NCBI GenBank assembly: GCA_902479065.1
Contig: CABSNM010000016.1
Coordinates: forward strand, 1-40,913
DNA: 40,913 nucleotides
Source of the DNA: an uncultured Collinsella sp.
GTDB lineage: Bacteria; Actinomycetota; Coriobacteriia; Coriobacteriales; Coriobacteriaceae
Reading direction: 5' to 3'
Position numbers and translations under genes: made by a program
Notes under the pieces: generated by a model
Seen by the model: the letters and a program-made list of their open reading frames with translations, nothing else
Told to the model about the DNA's origin: nothing
The model's database searches: none
In this document: piece after piece, positions 9,012-17,629 of the stretch
Layout: every line of letters starts with the position of its first letter
Numbering within the stretch: the first letter of the stretch is position 1

Positions 9012-9923
9012 ATGCAGGAGTTCTTTGGAATCGATGTGGGCGGTACGGCCGTTAAATGGGCTGTGCTGGGCGAGGATTTTTCCATCCGCGAGCGCGGGAG
9101 CCTGCCGACGGGCTTTACCACGGCTGAGGAGACCGTTTCGGCGTTGATCGGGCTCGTCGAGCCGTACCGCGAGCGCGTGAACGCCGTAGGCGTGAGCGCA
9201 CCCGGCGGTATTTACGAGGGAGATGTCACGGGAACGATCCATCGCGGCGGTGCGCTCACGTTTATGGACGGCTGCCCACTGGGAAAGCTCATGCGCGAGG
9301 CGCTGGGGGTGCCGGTTGCCGTCAATAACGACGGTAAGTGCTGTGCACTCGGTGAGTATGCGGCTGGCGCCCTGCGCGGGACGCGTTTTGGCGTGGTACT
9401 CGCTATTGGCACGGGCATCGGCGGCGGTATCGTCATCGACGGCAAGGTCCTGCGCGGCGCGCACTGCTTTGCAGGCGAGTTCAGCTTCTTGCGCAACGAT
9501 GTCACGACTGCCGCGAGCATGGAAAACTCCTTTGCGGGCTCGGGTGGTTGGCGCGCGCTCCGCGATGCCGCCGTTGCCGAGAAGGGCCTGCCTGCGGATT
9601 CTCCGGTGGACGGCCGCCGCGTCTTTGAGTGGATCGCGGATGGCGACATAGCGGCGCAGCGCGCGCTCGACCGCTACGCTCGCGCATTTGACGGACAGCT
9701 CATCAACCTGCAGGCCGTGCTCGACCCCGAGGTCTTTGTGATCGCAGGCGGCATCTCGTGCCATCCCGAGCTCGTCGATGCCCTGCGTGCGCAGATGCCG
9801 CTGGCCCTCGCGAGTTACGAAGGGACCCTTGCTGGCATTCCTGTGCCGCAGATAAAGGTGGCCGAGCTCGGCAACGACGCCAACCTTTACGGTACTGTCC
9901 AGGAGGCCATGCGCCTGGTGTAG
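9012..9923 (+). CDS. ROK-family sugar kinase-like protein
   Basis: This is a 303-residue protein with the ROK/hexokinase fold: phosphate loop IDVGGTAVKWAV at the start, VNNDGKC (the catalytic Asp region) in the middle and AIGTGIGGGIVIDG for ATP. Unlike classical glucokinases of the family, the GExGH segment reads AGEFSF and the cysteine-rich zinc motif is missing. It is therefore a zinc-free branch, perhaps with a different sugar or without kinase activity. The gene follows the glycoside hydrolase by 111 bp in the same direction, so phosphorylation of the released sugar is a fair inference. Confidence 0.8.
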   Translation: MQEFFGIDVGGTAVKWAVLGEDFSIRERGSLPTGFTTAEETVSALIGLVEPYRERVNAVGVSAPGGIYEGDVTGTIHRGGALTFMDGCPLGKLMREALGVPVAVNNDGKCCALGEYAAGALRGTRFGVVLAIGTGIGGGIVIDGKVLRGAHCFAGEFSFLRNDVTTAASMENSFAGSGGWRALRDAAVAEKGLPADSPVDGRRVFEWIADGDIAAQRALDRYARAFDGQLINLQAVLDPEVFVIAGGISCHPELVDALRAQMPLALASYEGTLAGIPVPQIKVAELGNDANLYGTVQEAMRLV

Positions 9924-9966
9924 CGCGAGCCAAACAAGGCTGTCGAAAAAGATAAAGGCCGGCGTG

Positions 9967-10008
9967 AACCGCCCCTATTTCCTTAGCACGGGAAATGGGG
10001 GTGGTTTT
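9967..10008 (+). terminator. intrinsic terminator after the ROK gene
   Basis: AACCGCCCCTATTTCC (9967-9982) pairs over 16 positions, two of them G-U, with GGAAATGGGGGTGGTT (9991-10006), followed by TTTT. Confidence 0.75.
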
Positions 10009-10009
10009 A

Positions 10010-10034
10010 CTCATTGGGGACGTACTTAAATGAG
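10010..10034. repeat. REP-like GGGGACGT repeat
   Basis: CTCATT (10010-10015) and AATGAG (10029-10034) flank GGGGACGTACTTA. The same unit, with arms AGTCATT and AATGACT, occurs at 12760 and 40436, so the arms change together. The form recalls REP sequences of RAYT-type transposases. The rest of the gap before 10222 shows no further structure. Confidence 0.6.
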
Positions 10035-10221
10035 CGCAGTTGGAAACACTCCTTGCCGAGCTAGAGGTCGCGCGTGCCCCTTCTGGGCCATGCGGCTCAA
10101 AATCTCGGCGTGATGTGGACGACTGGGGTCGAATTAGCAGCATTTCGAGCTTGGTTTTGATATTGAGATTGATTCTTTATTAAAATAGATTCCAGACCAA
10201 TTAAGCGGCCGGGGGTTAACC

Positions 10222-11766
10222 GTGAGGGGCATGGGAGACACAACCGCATATCTGCGTCGGGGCATTCGGGAGATTATATGCCTGGCGCTGTTCTTCTTCA
10301 CGTTTTTGGCGTGCGAGTATCTTTTTGATGTGCGCATAGCCGAGTTCGTGCCATCGAGTGAGGTCGTCATCTACGAGAGCATCGTTGTCGGCGCGAGCGT
10401 GATTGGCTTTTTCGTGCGCCCATTTCTGTACTATCGCCGTCCCCAGACGATCGATGCGACGAGCGATATTACAGGCGTGCTTTTGGTATCGGCGTTGCTG
10501 CTGATGATTATGGCAGTGCGGTTTGAGGTGGTAATTGCCGGCGGCCTGGTGGCGTGCTGCGCCCTGGGCTACTGCGGATCGACTGCCCACGCAAACTTTG
10601 CGCGACGCTTTGCGCGGACGCCCTGCTTGGCGCGCGCCGCAGCACTTTCCTATGCCATGGGCGTTCTGGTACAGGTGTTCAACCACATGGCGATGCCTGT
10701 TGGTATTCCTCAGCAGGCTGTTCTGGTCATCTGTGCGATCGCGCAGGTAGCGTTGCTCCACGGTGCCCGACGCGCCAAGCTGCGCGACGAGTCCGATCCC
10801 AACTTCGAACCCAGTGCTGCCGGGCTTTCGGTAGATGCTCTGGAATATGGCGCCAAATGGCATGACGATCCCGAGGCAAAGGCGGCATTTCGCCGCACCG
10901 TAGTTCGCCTGACCGTGGCGACAGCGTATCTTTCCGGCGTATTCGCCGCTCTCAACGCGGGCCTCACAACCCTGTATGCTACCGGAGCCGTTGATTTGGG
11001 TGACTGGCCGCGCCTGCTGCTTGTCGTGAGCTCGTTGGCCGCCGGCGCACTATTTGACCTGCACGACCGCTCGTATATGAATATCGGCATGACATGTGTC
11101 GCCATGCTGTCCACGCTTTCGTTCTTTGTGCTCATCATCGATGGCAATGGCGGCAACGAGCTTGCTGCCACGATCATCTTTTATCTGGGCTCGGGCTTCT
11201 TTGTGGTGTTCTTTACCACAAAATTCGCCGCCATCTCACTCTATGCACGCTGGTCATATTTTTGGCCGTGCATGGGTCGCGTCGTCAACAACGTGTGCTC
11301 GATGCTCGTGACGGCGCCGGCGGTGGCGATCATCTCGAGTCAAAACGTGCTGGCGGCAGTCGGCGCGGCGCTCGTGATGTTTGTGGGTATTGCGATTACG
11401 CTGCTGGGGCAGTTGGGGCAACGGGCCGATGATGTCGTGATGCAGGACGGCCTGCCGCTTGCCACTGATGATCTTGGTGGGGATCTTGCGCCCACATGCT
11501 CCGACTCCGAGCCCGTGGAGGCAGCGGAGCTCACGTCCGATGAACGCCTCGATGCCTTCGTCGCCACCTTTGAGCTTACAGAGCGCGAGCGCGATATTCT
11601 TGAGGCCTTGGTCGTTTCGGACCAGAGCGTTCAGGACATCGCCGCAACGCTTTTCCTTTCGCGCTCCACGCTCTACCGTCACATTTCCTCGATCAACAAA
11701 AAGACCGGCACCGCCTCGCGCGTGGCCCTTATCAACTTCTTCTGGTCCTGGACACCAAATGACTAA
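10222..11766 (+). CDS. membrane-bound LuxR-family regulator
   Basis: This is a 514-residue protein with about twelve predicted membrane helices (residues about 15-405), a linker, and a C-terminal LuxR helix-turn-helix domain (about 445-510: LTERERDILEALVVSDQSVQ then RSTLYRHISSINKKTG). This MFS-like sensor fused to a LuxR domain is common in Coriobacteriia such as Eggerthella relatives. It presumably reads a small molecule or membrane state and controls genes directly. It is a single gene and its targets are not evident. The GTG at 10222 has GGGGG at good distance; an ATG at 10231 is the alternative. Confidence 0.8.
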   Translation: MRGMGDTTAYLRRGIREIICLALFFFTFLACEYLFDVRIAEFVPSSEVVIYESIVVGASVIGFFVRPFLYYRRPQTIDATSDITGVLLVSALLLMIMAVRFEVVIAGGLVACCALGYCGSTAHANFARRFARTPCLARAAALSYAMGVLVQVFNHMAMPVGIPQQAVLVICAIAQVALLHGARRAKLRDESDPNFEPSAAGLSVDALEYGAKWHDDPEAKAAFRRTVVRLTVATAYLSGVFAALNAGLTTLYATGAVDLGDWPRLLLVVSSLAAGALFDLHDRSYMNIGMTCVAMLSTLSFFVLIIDGNGGNELAATIIFYLGSGFFVVFFTTKFAAISLYARWSYFWPCMGRVVNNVCSMLVTAPAVAIISSQNVLAAVGAALVMFVGIAITLLGQLGQRADDVVMQDGLPLATDDLGGDLAPTCSDSEPVEAAELTSDERLDAFVATFELTERERDILEALVVSDQSVQDIAATLFLSRSTLYRHISSINKKTGTASRVALINFFWSWTPND

Positions 11767-11885
11767 CGTGTGAGACGCCGACCAGTCCCTTACTCTAACG
11801 GGGGTGTGGCCTCAAAGCGCGCCCGCATCGACGCTTCGCCTGCGCTAAACTGGAAGGCACGTACGCGATTACGAGAGGAGCCCGC

Positions 11886-12569
11886 ATGGAGGCTTACAAG
11901 CAAGAGTTCATCAAGTTTATGGTTGAGTCCGACGTTCTTAAGTTCGGCAGCTTTACGCTCAAGAGCGGCCGTCAGTCCCCGTTCTTTATGAATGCCGGCG
12001 CTTACGTGACGGGCTATCAGCTCAAGAAGCTGGGCGAGTATTACGCCCAGGCCATCCACGATAACTTTGGCGACGACTTTGACGTGCTGTTTGGACCGGC
12101 CTACAAGGGTATTCCGCTGGCCGTCGTGACCGCAATTGCCTACCACGAGCTGTACGGCAAGGAGGTCAAGTACTGCTGCGACCGCAAGGAGGCCAAGGAC
12201 CACGGTGCCGATAAGGGCAACCTGCTGGGCTATGAGCCCCAGGACGGCGACCGCGTGGTCATGGTCGAGGACGTTACCACCAGCGGCAAGTCCATCGACG
12301 AGACCTATCCCAAGGTTAAGGCTGCTGCCGATGTCGAGATCAAGGGCCTCATCGTGTCCCTCAACCGCATGGAGGTCGGCAAGGGTGGCGTGACCACCGC
12401 TCAGAAGGAGATCGAGGCAAAGTACGGTTTCCCCGTCGCGAGCATCGTTTCCATGGCCGAGGTCGTCGAGACCCTCTACAACCACGAGATCGACGGCAAG
12501 GTCGTCATCGACGACGAGCTCAAGACCGCCATCGACGCCTACTACGAGCAGTACGGAGCTCAGGAGTAG
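11886..12569 (+). CDS. pyrE: orotate phosphoribosyltransferase
   Basis: This 227-residue cytoplasmic enzyme joins orotate to PRPP, giving orotidine monophosphate in pyrimidine synthesis. The PRPP-binding motif VVMVEDVTTSGKS is at 124-136, the substrate segment TLKSGRQSPFFMNAG at about 24-38, and the mobile loop DRKEAKDHGADKG at about 99-111. Length is normal. No other pyr gene is in the window, so it stands alone. GAGAGGAG precedes ATG. Immediately after its stop begins the first structured repeat element. Confidence 0.95.
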   Translation: MEAYKQEFIKFMVESDVLKFGSFTLKSGRQSPFFMNAGAYVTGYQLKKLGEYYAQAIHDNFGDDFDVLFGPAYKGIPLAVVTAIAYHELYGKEVKYCCDRKEAKDHGADKGNLLGYEPQDGDRVVMVEDVTTSGKSIDETYPKVKAAADVEIKGLIVSLNRMEVGKGGVTTAQKEIEAKYGFPVASIVSMAEVVETLYNHEIDGKVVIDDELKTAIDAYYEQYGAQE

Positions 12570-12572
12570 GTG

Positions 12573-12744
12573 GTTACGCGGGTTTACCAACCCGCGTAAC
12601 GGCCCGACGCTGCGCGCCGCCCAGGGCGACAATTTGTCATTCAAAAGGCGAGGCATGACCAGAAGGTCTATGCCTTGCCTTTTTCATGCCAACTTGTTCG
12701 CTCTGGACGTCGCTCACTGTCCGTCCTCTTCTTGCGGCGTTGCC
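12573..12744 (+). ncRNA. structured repeat element, copy 1
   Basis: It starts 3 nt after the pyrE stop. Stem A is GTTACGCGGGTT-TACC-AACCCGCGTAAC (12573-12600). P1 pairs CGACGCTGC with GCGGCGTTG (to 12744) using G-U pairs. P2 pairs 12614-12632 with 12694-12713 with two mismatches and one bulged T. P3 (12643-12684) is a hairpin capped by GACC-AGAA-GGTC that ends in five T and can act as a terminator. The loop 12714-12733 carries CTGTCCGTCCTCT. It is nearly identical to copy 3. Whether it works as RNA or as folded DNA is unknown. Confidence 0.6.
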
Positions 12745-12759
12745 TTGCTCCGGATGGGT

Positions 12760-12786
12760 AGTCATTGGGGACGTTCTTAAATGACT
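12760..12786. repeat. REP-like GGGGACGT repeat behind element copy 1
   Basis: AGTCATT (12760-12766) and AATGACT (12780-12786) flank GGGGACGTTCTT. The unit sits 15 nt after the structured element, as it does in copy 3. Confidence 0.6.
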
Positions 12787-12796
12787 AGTCAGAAAT

Positions 12797-12860
12797 GAGC
12801 GTGGATAATCTCCCGGTTTTGGTCTATGTACGGCCTCAAAGTGGGAGATTATCCACGCTC
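12797..12860. repeat. large-loop inverted repeat
   Basis: GAGCGTGGATAATCTCCC (12797-12814) pairs perfectly with 12843-12860 across a 28-nt loop. It lies between the convergent ends of pyrE and the RpiR gene. A related inverted repeat lies at 35008-35074. Confidence 0.75.
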
Positions 12861-12864
12861 GTCG

Positions 12865-13719
12865 CTACTTGAGCCCCGGGAGGCGGGTGTAGGGGAACGA
12901 GCGCTCCAGGAACTCGGAGCAGCGGGCGTAGTCTTTGGCGAAGTAGCTGCTGTAGAGCGAATCGAGCACGTATTGCACGGCGATGTGGCTCGCGAACTGC
13001 GTGATGCGATGCGTCATGCTCTCGTGGTCACTCACCGTAAGGTAGGCAGCAAAGCCGGGATGAATGCGCGCGCAATAAGGCGTACCGATAACGATGACCG
13101 GGACATGCCGGCTGCTGAGGATCGGCAAGATGTCCTTGAGATTGGGGGCAAGGCCGCTGTAGGAGATGACGATTGCCGCATGGTCGGGACCCGAGGCGAG
13201 TGCCGTGCGCACCTGGGCCTCGACACCGTCGTGGCACGTCGCGCTTTTACCGGCGGAGAGCAGGCGGTCGCGGAACATTCCCGCTGGATAGAGGTTGTGC
13301 GAGCCCGTGTAGATGTCGACCTGTCGGGCGTTCGCGATGAGCTTGGCGGCGTGGTCAAGCTGCGTGGGGTCGAGCAGCTCCTGCGTTTCGGCCAGCGTGG
13401 TCTGGTAGAGCCCCTCCATGCGCTCCATAACCTGCGCGGGGCTGGACGTAGCATCAAAGGGAAAGTTGATGTCCACGTCGCGGCGGTTTCCCGCCTCGGT
13501 TGCCAAGCGAATAAGCTCGACCTTGAGATCCTTGAAGCCCTCGAGACCGAGCTTTTTGCAAAAACGGTGTACGCTCGCGACCGAAACGTTGGTTCGCGCG
13601 GCAAATTCCTTAATAGAAAGTCCGCGGATGTCCTGACCGATGGCAAGGGCTGCAATGCCGAGCTGTTGCTCGGTGGGGGTGAGGCCCTGCGCTTCGGTGA
13701 TCTTGCGTTTGATATCCAT
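12865..13719 (-). CDS. MurR/RpiR-family regulator with SIS domain
   Basis: This is a 284-residue regulator. An N-terminal RpiR helix-turn-helix (about 1-77: SIKEFAARTNVSVASVHRFC) is followed by a sugar-isomerase (SIS) domain (about 115-245) of the type that binds phosphosugars. It would sense a sugar phosphate and control nearby genes, most likely the large hydrolase upstream or the PTS/GH1 genes. ATG at 13719 has GGGAG at good spacing; an in-frame start 30 nt further up does not. The short gap to the hydrolase gene upstream (13762) suggests shared transcription, with a REP-like hairpin between them. Confidence 0.85.
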   Translation of the reverse strand: MDIKRKITEAQGLTPTEQQLGIAALAIGQDIRGLSIKEFAARTNVSVASVHRFCKKLGLEGFKDLKVELIRLATEAGNRRDVDINFPFDATSSPAQVMERMEGLYQTTLAETQELLDPTQLDHAAKLIANARQVDIYTGSHNLYPAGMFRDRLLSAGKSATCHDGVEAQVRTALASGPDHAAIVISYSGLAPNLKDILPILSSRHVPVIVIGTPYCARIHPGFAAYLTVSDHESMTHRITQFASHIAVQYVLDSLYSSYFAKDYARCSEFLERSFPYTRLPGLK

Positions 13720-13740
13720 GCGAACTCCCACACTCGCCAA

Positions 13741-13775
13741 ACCTGCCAAAAAGGGACAGGTTTATTTTGGCAGGT
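13741..13775. repeat. REP-like hairpin with GGGACAGG core
   Basis: ACCTGCCAAAA (13741-13751) pairs with TTTTGGCAGGT (13765-13775). The 20-mer at 13751-13770 recurs exactly, inverted, at 17463-17482. The repeat covers the stop codon and last codons of the hydrolase gene. Confidence 0.7.
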
Positions 13776-16332
13776 TTTGCCCGCAAAGGGTAACGGGGCC
13801 GAGGATGCCGCTGGGGGCGACGGGCTCGGTGAGACCGAAGATGTCGGGGATCGCATGGTCGAGCGTGTTGATGACGTCGATCGCGAGCTCATGCGCACCG
13901 GCGGAAAGTGAGCCGGCGGCAAAACGATAGGGCGGGCAGATGCGTGTGCCGAGCGAGCGTCCATCGAGCGTGAGCGTTGCGGTTTCGTAGACGTCTCCCA
14001 GGTCGATCGTGGCGTCGGTGCAATCGTTGGCCAGCTCAAACGACGCATGATATCGGTAGGTGCCGCAGGTGCCGGTGAACAGATCGGCCGTAAGGTCGCC
14101 CAGGTGTTTGAGCTCTTGTGCTTCACCAAAGGCGCCATTGCTGCCGGCAGGGGAGAGGGCAACGGTCCATGGGCCTTCGATGCGCAGGCCGAGCGATGTA
14201 TCAGCGTCGATTACGCCGTCTCCGGGCGCATCCTCGTTGCTCGCTTGCAAAACAACGATGCAGCTCTCGAAGGGTGCGAGCTCCAGCGCACCGTCAAACG
14301 CAACGGGCTCGGCACCGTTTAGCAGGTCGAGCCGCGTGCCGCAAAGGCGCTCGCCTGTCGCAAGTGCAACCGTGCAGTCGATGTGCTCGCGTGGGTGCTC
14401 GTTGACGAGCATAACGTAGGTCTCGCCTGCTCGCTCGTAGCGAAGTGCGCGTAGCCAGGGTTGCGGTGTGTCAGGCACAACGGTCTGCAGTCCCGCGCTT
14501 GCAAGCGCGCGGGCGACATCGGCGAGCGGCGTTGCGACGAGTCCTCCCAGCTCGACCGCGCCATCGGAATCGTAGAATGCGCCGGGCACCTCGTCGACGG
14601 CAAGCACCATAACGCCTGCATCCGTCATGTATCTCGCCGCCTTTGCCGTCTCCGCGCCAATAAACGTAGCACCGGGCATAACAAATGCCTGGTAGTGGCA
14701 GTTGTTAACACCAAGCAATCCATCGGCAATCGAAACCTTGTAGCGGCTCTTGTCCTCAAAAGCCTCGGCGGGCACAAAATCAAAGTCGATCTGCGCGCGC
14801 GTGAGCTCTGCCGCCACGCGCTCGATAGGCATGGCGCTACCGGCCCATTCGGCATCGGCATGGTACAGGATGGCGACGGGGCGCGTGGCACAGCCTTCCG
14901 AAAGCAGCGTTGCCGTACGGTTCATATAGCTCATGAGCTGGCCAAAGTGCGGCCACTGCGGGTTATTGCCGTGCGCGTAAAAGTGCGGCGGGCAGTCCCA
15001 ATCGGGGAAGGGCGCCATGCTAAACGCGTGCGGCGTAAACCAATTGACGCCGCGGACGAGCATGTGGTCGGCAATCCATTTCATCTCGCGCAAGCCCTCG
15101 TGCCAGCCAAAGGCGCCAAAGACCTCGGCCATGCAGCGCCCTTGCTTTTTGGGGTCGAGGCGCGCGGCCGAAGAGCCCAGTTTGGCAAGCGCGTAGGTAA
15201 AGAACTCCATGTTCCATGCGCCATGGAAGTAGCTGTAAGGGCCGTGGTCGATGCCGGGGGCGAGCTGGTTAATAACCACATCGATGCCCGCCATGTCCTG
15301 ACCGGCGACAGCGCGGAAGTAGTGCCCAGCGCCCTGGCCCAAGCGTGTGTGGCAGCTCTTGTCCTCGATTACATGGCCAATGTGCATAACGCCGCGCTCG
15401 CGGCACCAGTCACCAATCTGCTCGTCAAAGCACGCACGGTAGAGTTGCGTGGCGATGTCCATGTAGGTGTGGCGGACCCGAGCGCCGGCGGGGTCGCGCG
15501 TCCAAAGCCCGCGGAGCTCACTCAGCCAATTTGTGCCCAGTGCCTCGTGCAGGCGTCGCGCAAGTTCGTCCGACCATGGCAGCGCCATGTCACCGCGTCC
15601 GATAAAGCTGCTGGTAGAAGCGTCTTCGAGGGTCGCACCCTTCTCGTTCATAAAGCCAGGCTCATCGGTAAAGAACCCCAGAATGGTCTTGCCGAACTCG
15701 TCGCCCAGATGCGTGAATGTGGGTTCGTAGACGGCGTTGATGAGCATGCGGCACGAATCGGCGTCGACCATGTTGATGTATTCATCGCGAAAGCCGGTCT
15801 TTTGGCTGGTGACGTAGAGCTCGAGGGTGGTGACGCCGGCGGGAGCGTCAAAGCGCAGGCAGGCGGGAGTGCCGCCCTCGGTTTGCTCAACGGCGAGCTC
15901 AAGGTCGAGCGATGCGCCGGCAGCGTCAAAACCCGCCGCGCCCACAAAGTGCTCCGTGGGATCCATGAGGTTGCCGAGCTTGATGGTCGTGGACGGCTGG
16001 GGTCCAACGACCGTTACCGTGTGATGCTTAAGCACAGTCTTCTTGAGCGCGGGGTCTACATCCTCGCCTGCAAGCGCGCCGTTGGCGTAGCCCGTGGGAA
16101 AGTGGGCATCATCGAGCAGCCAGATCTTAAGGCCCAGGCGCTTGCACTCGCCAATGATAAAACGCAGGTCGGACCACCAGCCGTCGCGGCAAAATTCGGG
16201 ATGCGTGCGCGACTCAAGGCAGACCTCATGGATGTCTGCGCCGGCAATCTGCTCTAAGTATTCGGTAATCGTCTCGCGTTCTTCGCCCTTGAGCCACAAG
16301 AACGGAAGCACATGGTTGCCGTATGCTGCCAT
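13762..16332 (-). CDS. large glycoside hydrolase, GH106-like
   Basis: This is an 856-residue protein without a signal peptide. The N-terminal two thirds look like a TIM barrel with conserved acids in WLLDDAHFPTGYANG, GFFTDEPGF and GHVIEDKSC. The last third has beta domains, ending in a jelly-roll-like segment (FELANDCTDATIDLGDVYET). This build is shared with proteins annotated as glycosyl hydrolases related to GH106 alpha-L-rhamnosidases; that family name is a best guess. It is divergent from the AraC regulator at 16449, its likely controller, and upstream of the RpiR gene. ATG at 16332 follows AGAGGAG by 5 nt. The final residues LPK are encoded by a repeat. Confidence 0.65.
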   Translation of the reverse strand: MAAYGNHVLPFLWLKGEERETITEYLEQIAGADIHEVCLESRTHPEFCRDGWWSDLRFIIGECKRLGLKIWLLDDAHFPTGYANGALAGEDVDPALKKTVLKHHTVTVVGPQPSTTIKLGNLMDPTEHFVGAAGFDAAGASLDLELAVEQTEGGTPACLRFDAPAGVTTLELYVTSQKTGFRDEYINMVDADSCRMLINAVYEPTFTHLGDEFGKTILGFFTDEPGFMNEKGATLEDASTSSFIGRGDMALPWSDELARRLHEALGTNWLSELRGLWTRDPAGARVRHTYMDIATQLYRACFDEQIGDWCRERGVMHIGHVIEDKSCHTRLGQGAGHYFRAVAGQDMAGIDVVINQLAPGIDHGPYSYFHGAWNMEFFTYALAKLGSSAARLDPKKQGRCMAEVFGAFGWHEGLREMKWIADHMLVRGVNWFTPHAFSMAPFPDWDCPPHFYAHGNNPQWPHFGQLMSYMNRTATLLSEGCATRPVAILYHADAEWAGSAMPIERVAAELTRAQIDFDFVPAEAFEDKSRYKVSIADGLLGVNNCHYQAFVMPGATFIGAETAKAARYMTDAGVMVLAVDEVPGAFYDSDGAVELGGLVATPLADVARALASAGLQTVVPDTPQPWLRALRYERAGETYVMLVNEHPREHIDCTVALATGERLCGTRLDLLNGAEPVAFDGALELAPFESCIVVLQASNEDAPGDGVIDADTSLGLRIEGPWTVALSPAGSNGAFGEAQELKHLGDLTADLFTGTCGTYRYHASFELANDCTDATIDLGDVYETATLTLDGRSLGTRICPPYRFAAGSLSAGAHELAIDVINTLDHAIPDIFGLTEPVAPSGILGPVTLCGQNLPK

Positions 16333-16448
16333 ATCCACTCCTCTAAAACCAACCTTTTAAATCGATTGAAGTCAGGGTACGTCGTCCGCGCTGCCCTGCT
16401 AATATCAAAACCACGGCAGAATATGACTAAATCAACGATGGTGGAGCT

Positions 16449-17456
16449 ATGGATATCGCACGTTTAGACAATCTTTTGCTCGAGCTGACCGATAGCGAGC
16501 GCGCATACCGCGCGGGTGCCCGCTATGACTGGTGCGATGCGTTCGACTGGGATTTTCAGCCGGAAATCGACGATAATCACGTCCATAAGATCGGCAATCG
16601 AATGCGCGCTCTGCATCAAAAAGGTATGCCCGAGGGCCTGTCAATTGTGCGCAACTCGCGTTTCAATCCCGTACCGGAGCACGTGCACGACTATGTCGAA
16701 ATCAGCTATGTCTATTGCGGAAACGCGCCGCAGATTGTCAACGGCGCACAACTCACACTCGCCCAAAATGAGGTGCTCCTGCTCGATGCGGCATGTCCGC
16801 ACGCCATAGGCGAGCTGGGTGAGCATGACATTATGCTGAGCATTGTCATCTCGCGGCCGATGTTGCGCCGCAGCCTGGATCAGAGCCTTTCGTCCGCAGG
16901 TACTGTCTCGCGATTTCTACTCAACGCCCTCAATGACGAAACCGACCACCGCGGTCACGTGCATTTCCGCACGGGTGGCAGCCGTCGCGTGCGCCGGTAC
17001 ATGCAGGAGATGCTCTGCGAACTCCTGGAGCCGACAGCGGCGAGTCCTCAGATTGCCTCGAGGCTGTTCGAGCTGCTGCTGGTCGAGCTTATGCAAAGCT
17101 ACGAGGCCGCGCTGCTGCAAACGGACGCGCCCGCACTTCCCTCGGCGCAGGTTGCGGCGGCGATGAGCTACATCGAGCGGCATGCTTGCGATTGCACACT
17201 CGACGACTTAGCCCACCACCTGCACCTGAGTCCCAACTACGCGAGCGCGCTGCTCAAGCGGCAGACGGGCCGCACGTTTATGCAGCTCGTGCAGGAGAGC
17301 CGCCTGACACGCGCGGCGGCTCTACTCGACACCGGTGCTACTGCAGAGGCCGCAGCGCGCGAGGTGGGCTATGCCAATATGAGCTTCTTCTACAAAAAAT
17401 TTGCCGAGCGCTATGGCTGCACGCCGGCCGCCTACCGCCGGCGTTTGCCCAGATAA
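16449..17456 (+). CDS. AraC-family regulator with cupin domain
   Basis: This is a 335-residue regulator. Its central part (about 70-150: PVPEHVHDYVEISYVYCGNA) is an AraC-type cupin sensor domain, and residues about 235-335 hold the two helix-turn-helix motifs (TLDDLAHHLHLSPNYASALL and AAREVGYANMSFFYKKFAER, ending GCTPAAYRRR). Such proteins usually activate an adjoining catabolic gene in response to a sugar. It is divergent from the large hydrolase with 116 bp between them. A GTGGAG ribosome site precedes ATG. Confidence 0.9.
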   Translation: MDIARLDNLLLELTDSERAYRAGARYDWCDAFDWDFQPEIDDNHVHKIGNRMRALHQKGMPEGLSIVRNSRFNPVPEHVHDYVEISYVYCGNAPQIVNGAQLTLAQNEVLLLDAACPHAIGELGEHDIMLSIVISRPMLRRSLDQSLSSAGTVSRFLLNALNDETDHRGHVHFRTGGSRRVRRYMQEMLCELLEPTAASPQIASRLFELLLVELMQSYEAALLQTDAPALPSAQVAAAMSYIERHACDCTLDDLAHHLHLSPNYASALLKRQTGRTFMQLVQESRLTRAAALLDTGATAEAAAREVGYANMSFFYKKFAERYGCTPAAYRRRLPR

Positions 17457-17462
17457 AACCTT

Positions 17463-17482
17463 CCAAAATAAACCTGTCCCTT
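17463..17482. repeat. REP-like repeat, inverted copy of the one at 13751
   Basis: This 20-mer is the exact reverse complement of 13751-13770. It begins 6 nt after the AraC gene stop. With its partner it brackets the hydrolase and AraC gene pair. Confidence 0.65.
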
Positions 17483-17629
17483 TGTTGGTCGGTATCAGGA
17501 AGTGTCAGGGACGGGGCGGCGGCGGTCCGTGGGCGCGAAAAGAAGTGTCGGGTTTGGCGCGCCCGCTTCTGCCCGTCCCGTGCGCAGGCGATACTCGGAT
17601 TATCGACCCGCGATGCAAAGGAGATGCTC

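Noticed and set aside
12643..12684. Explaining the three-copy element as only an intrinsic terminator
   Set aside because: P3 alone could terminate, but it does not account for stem A, the long P2 helix, the covarying pairs or the invariant loop.
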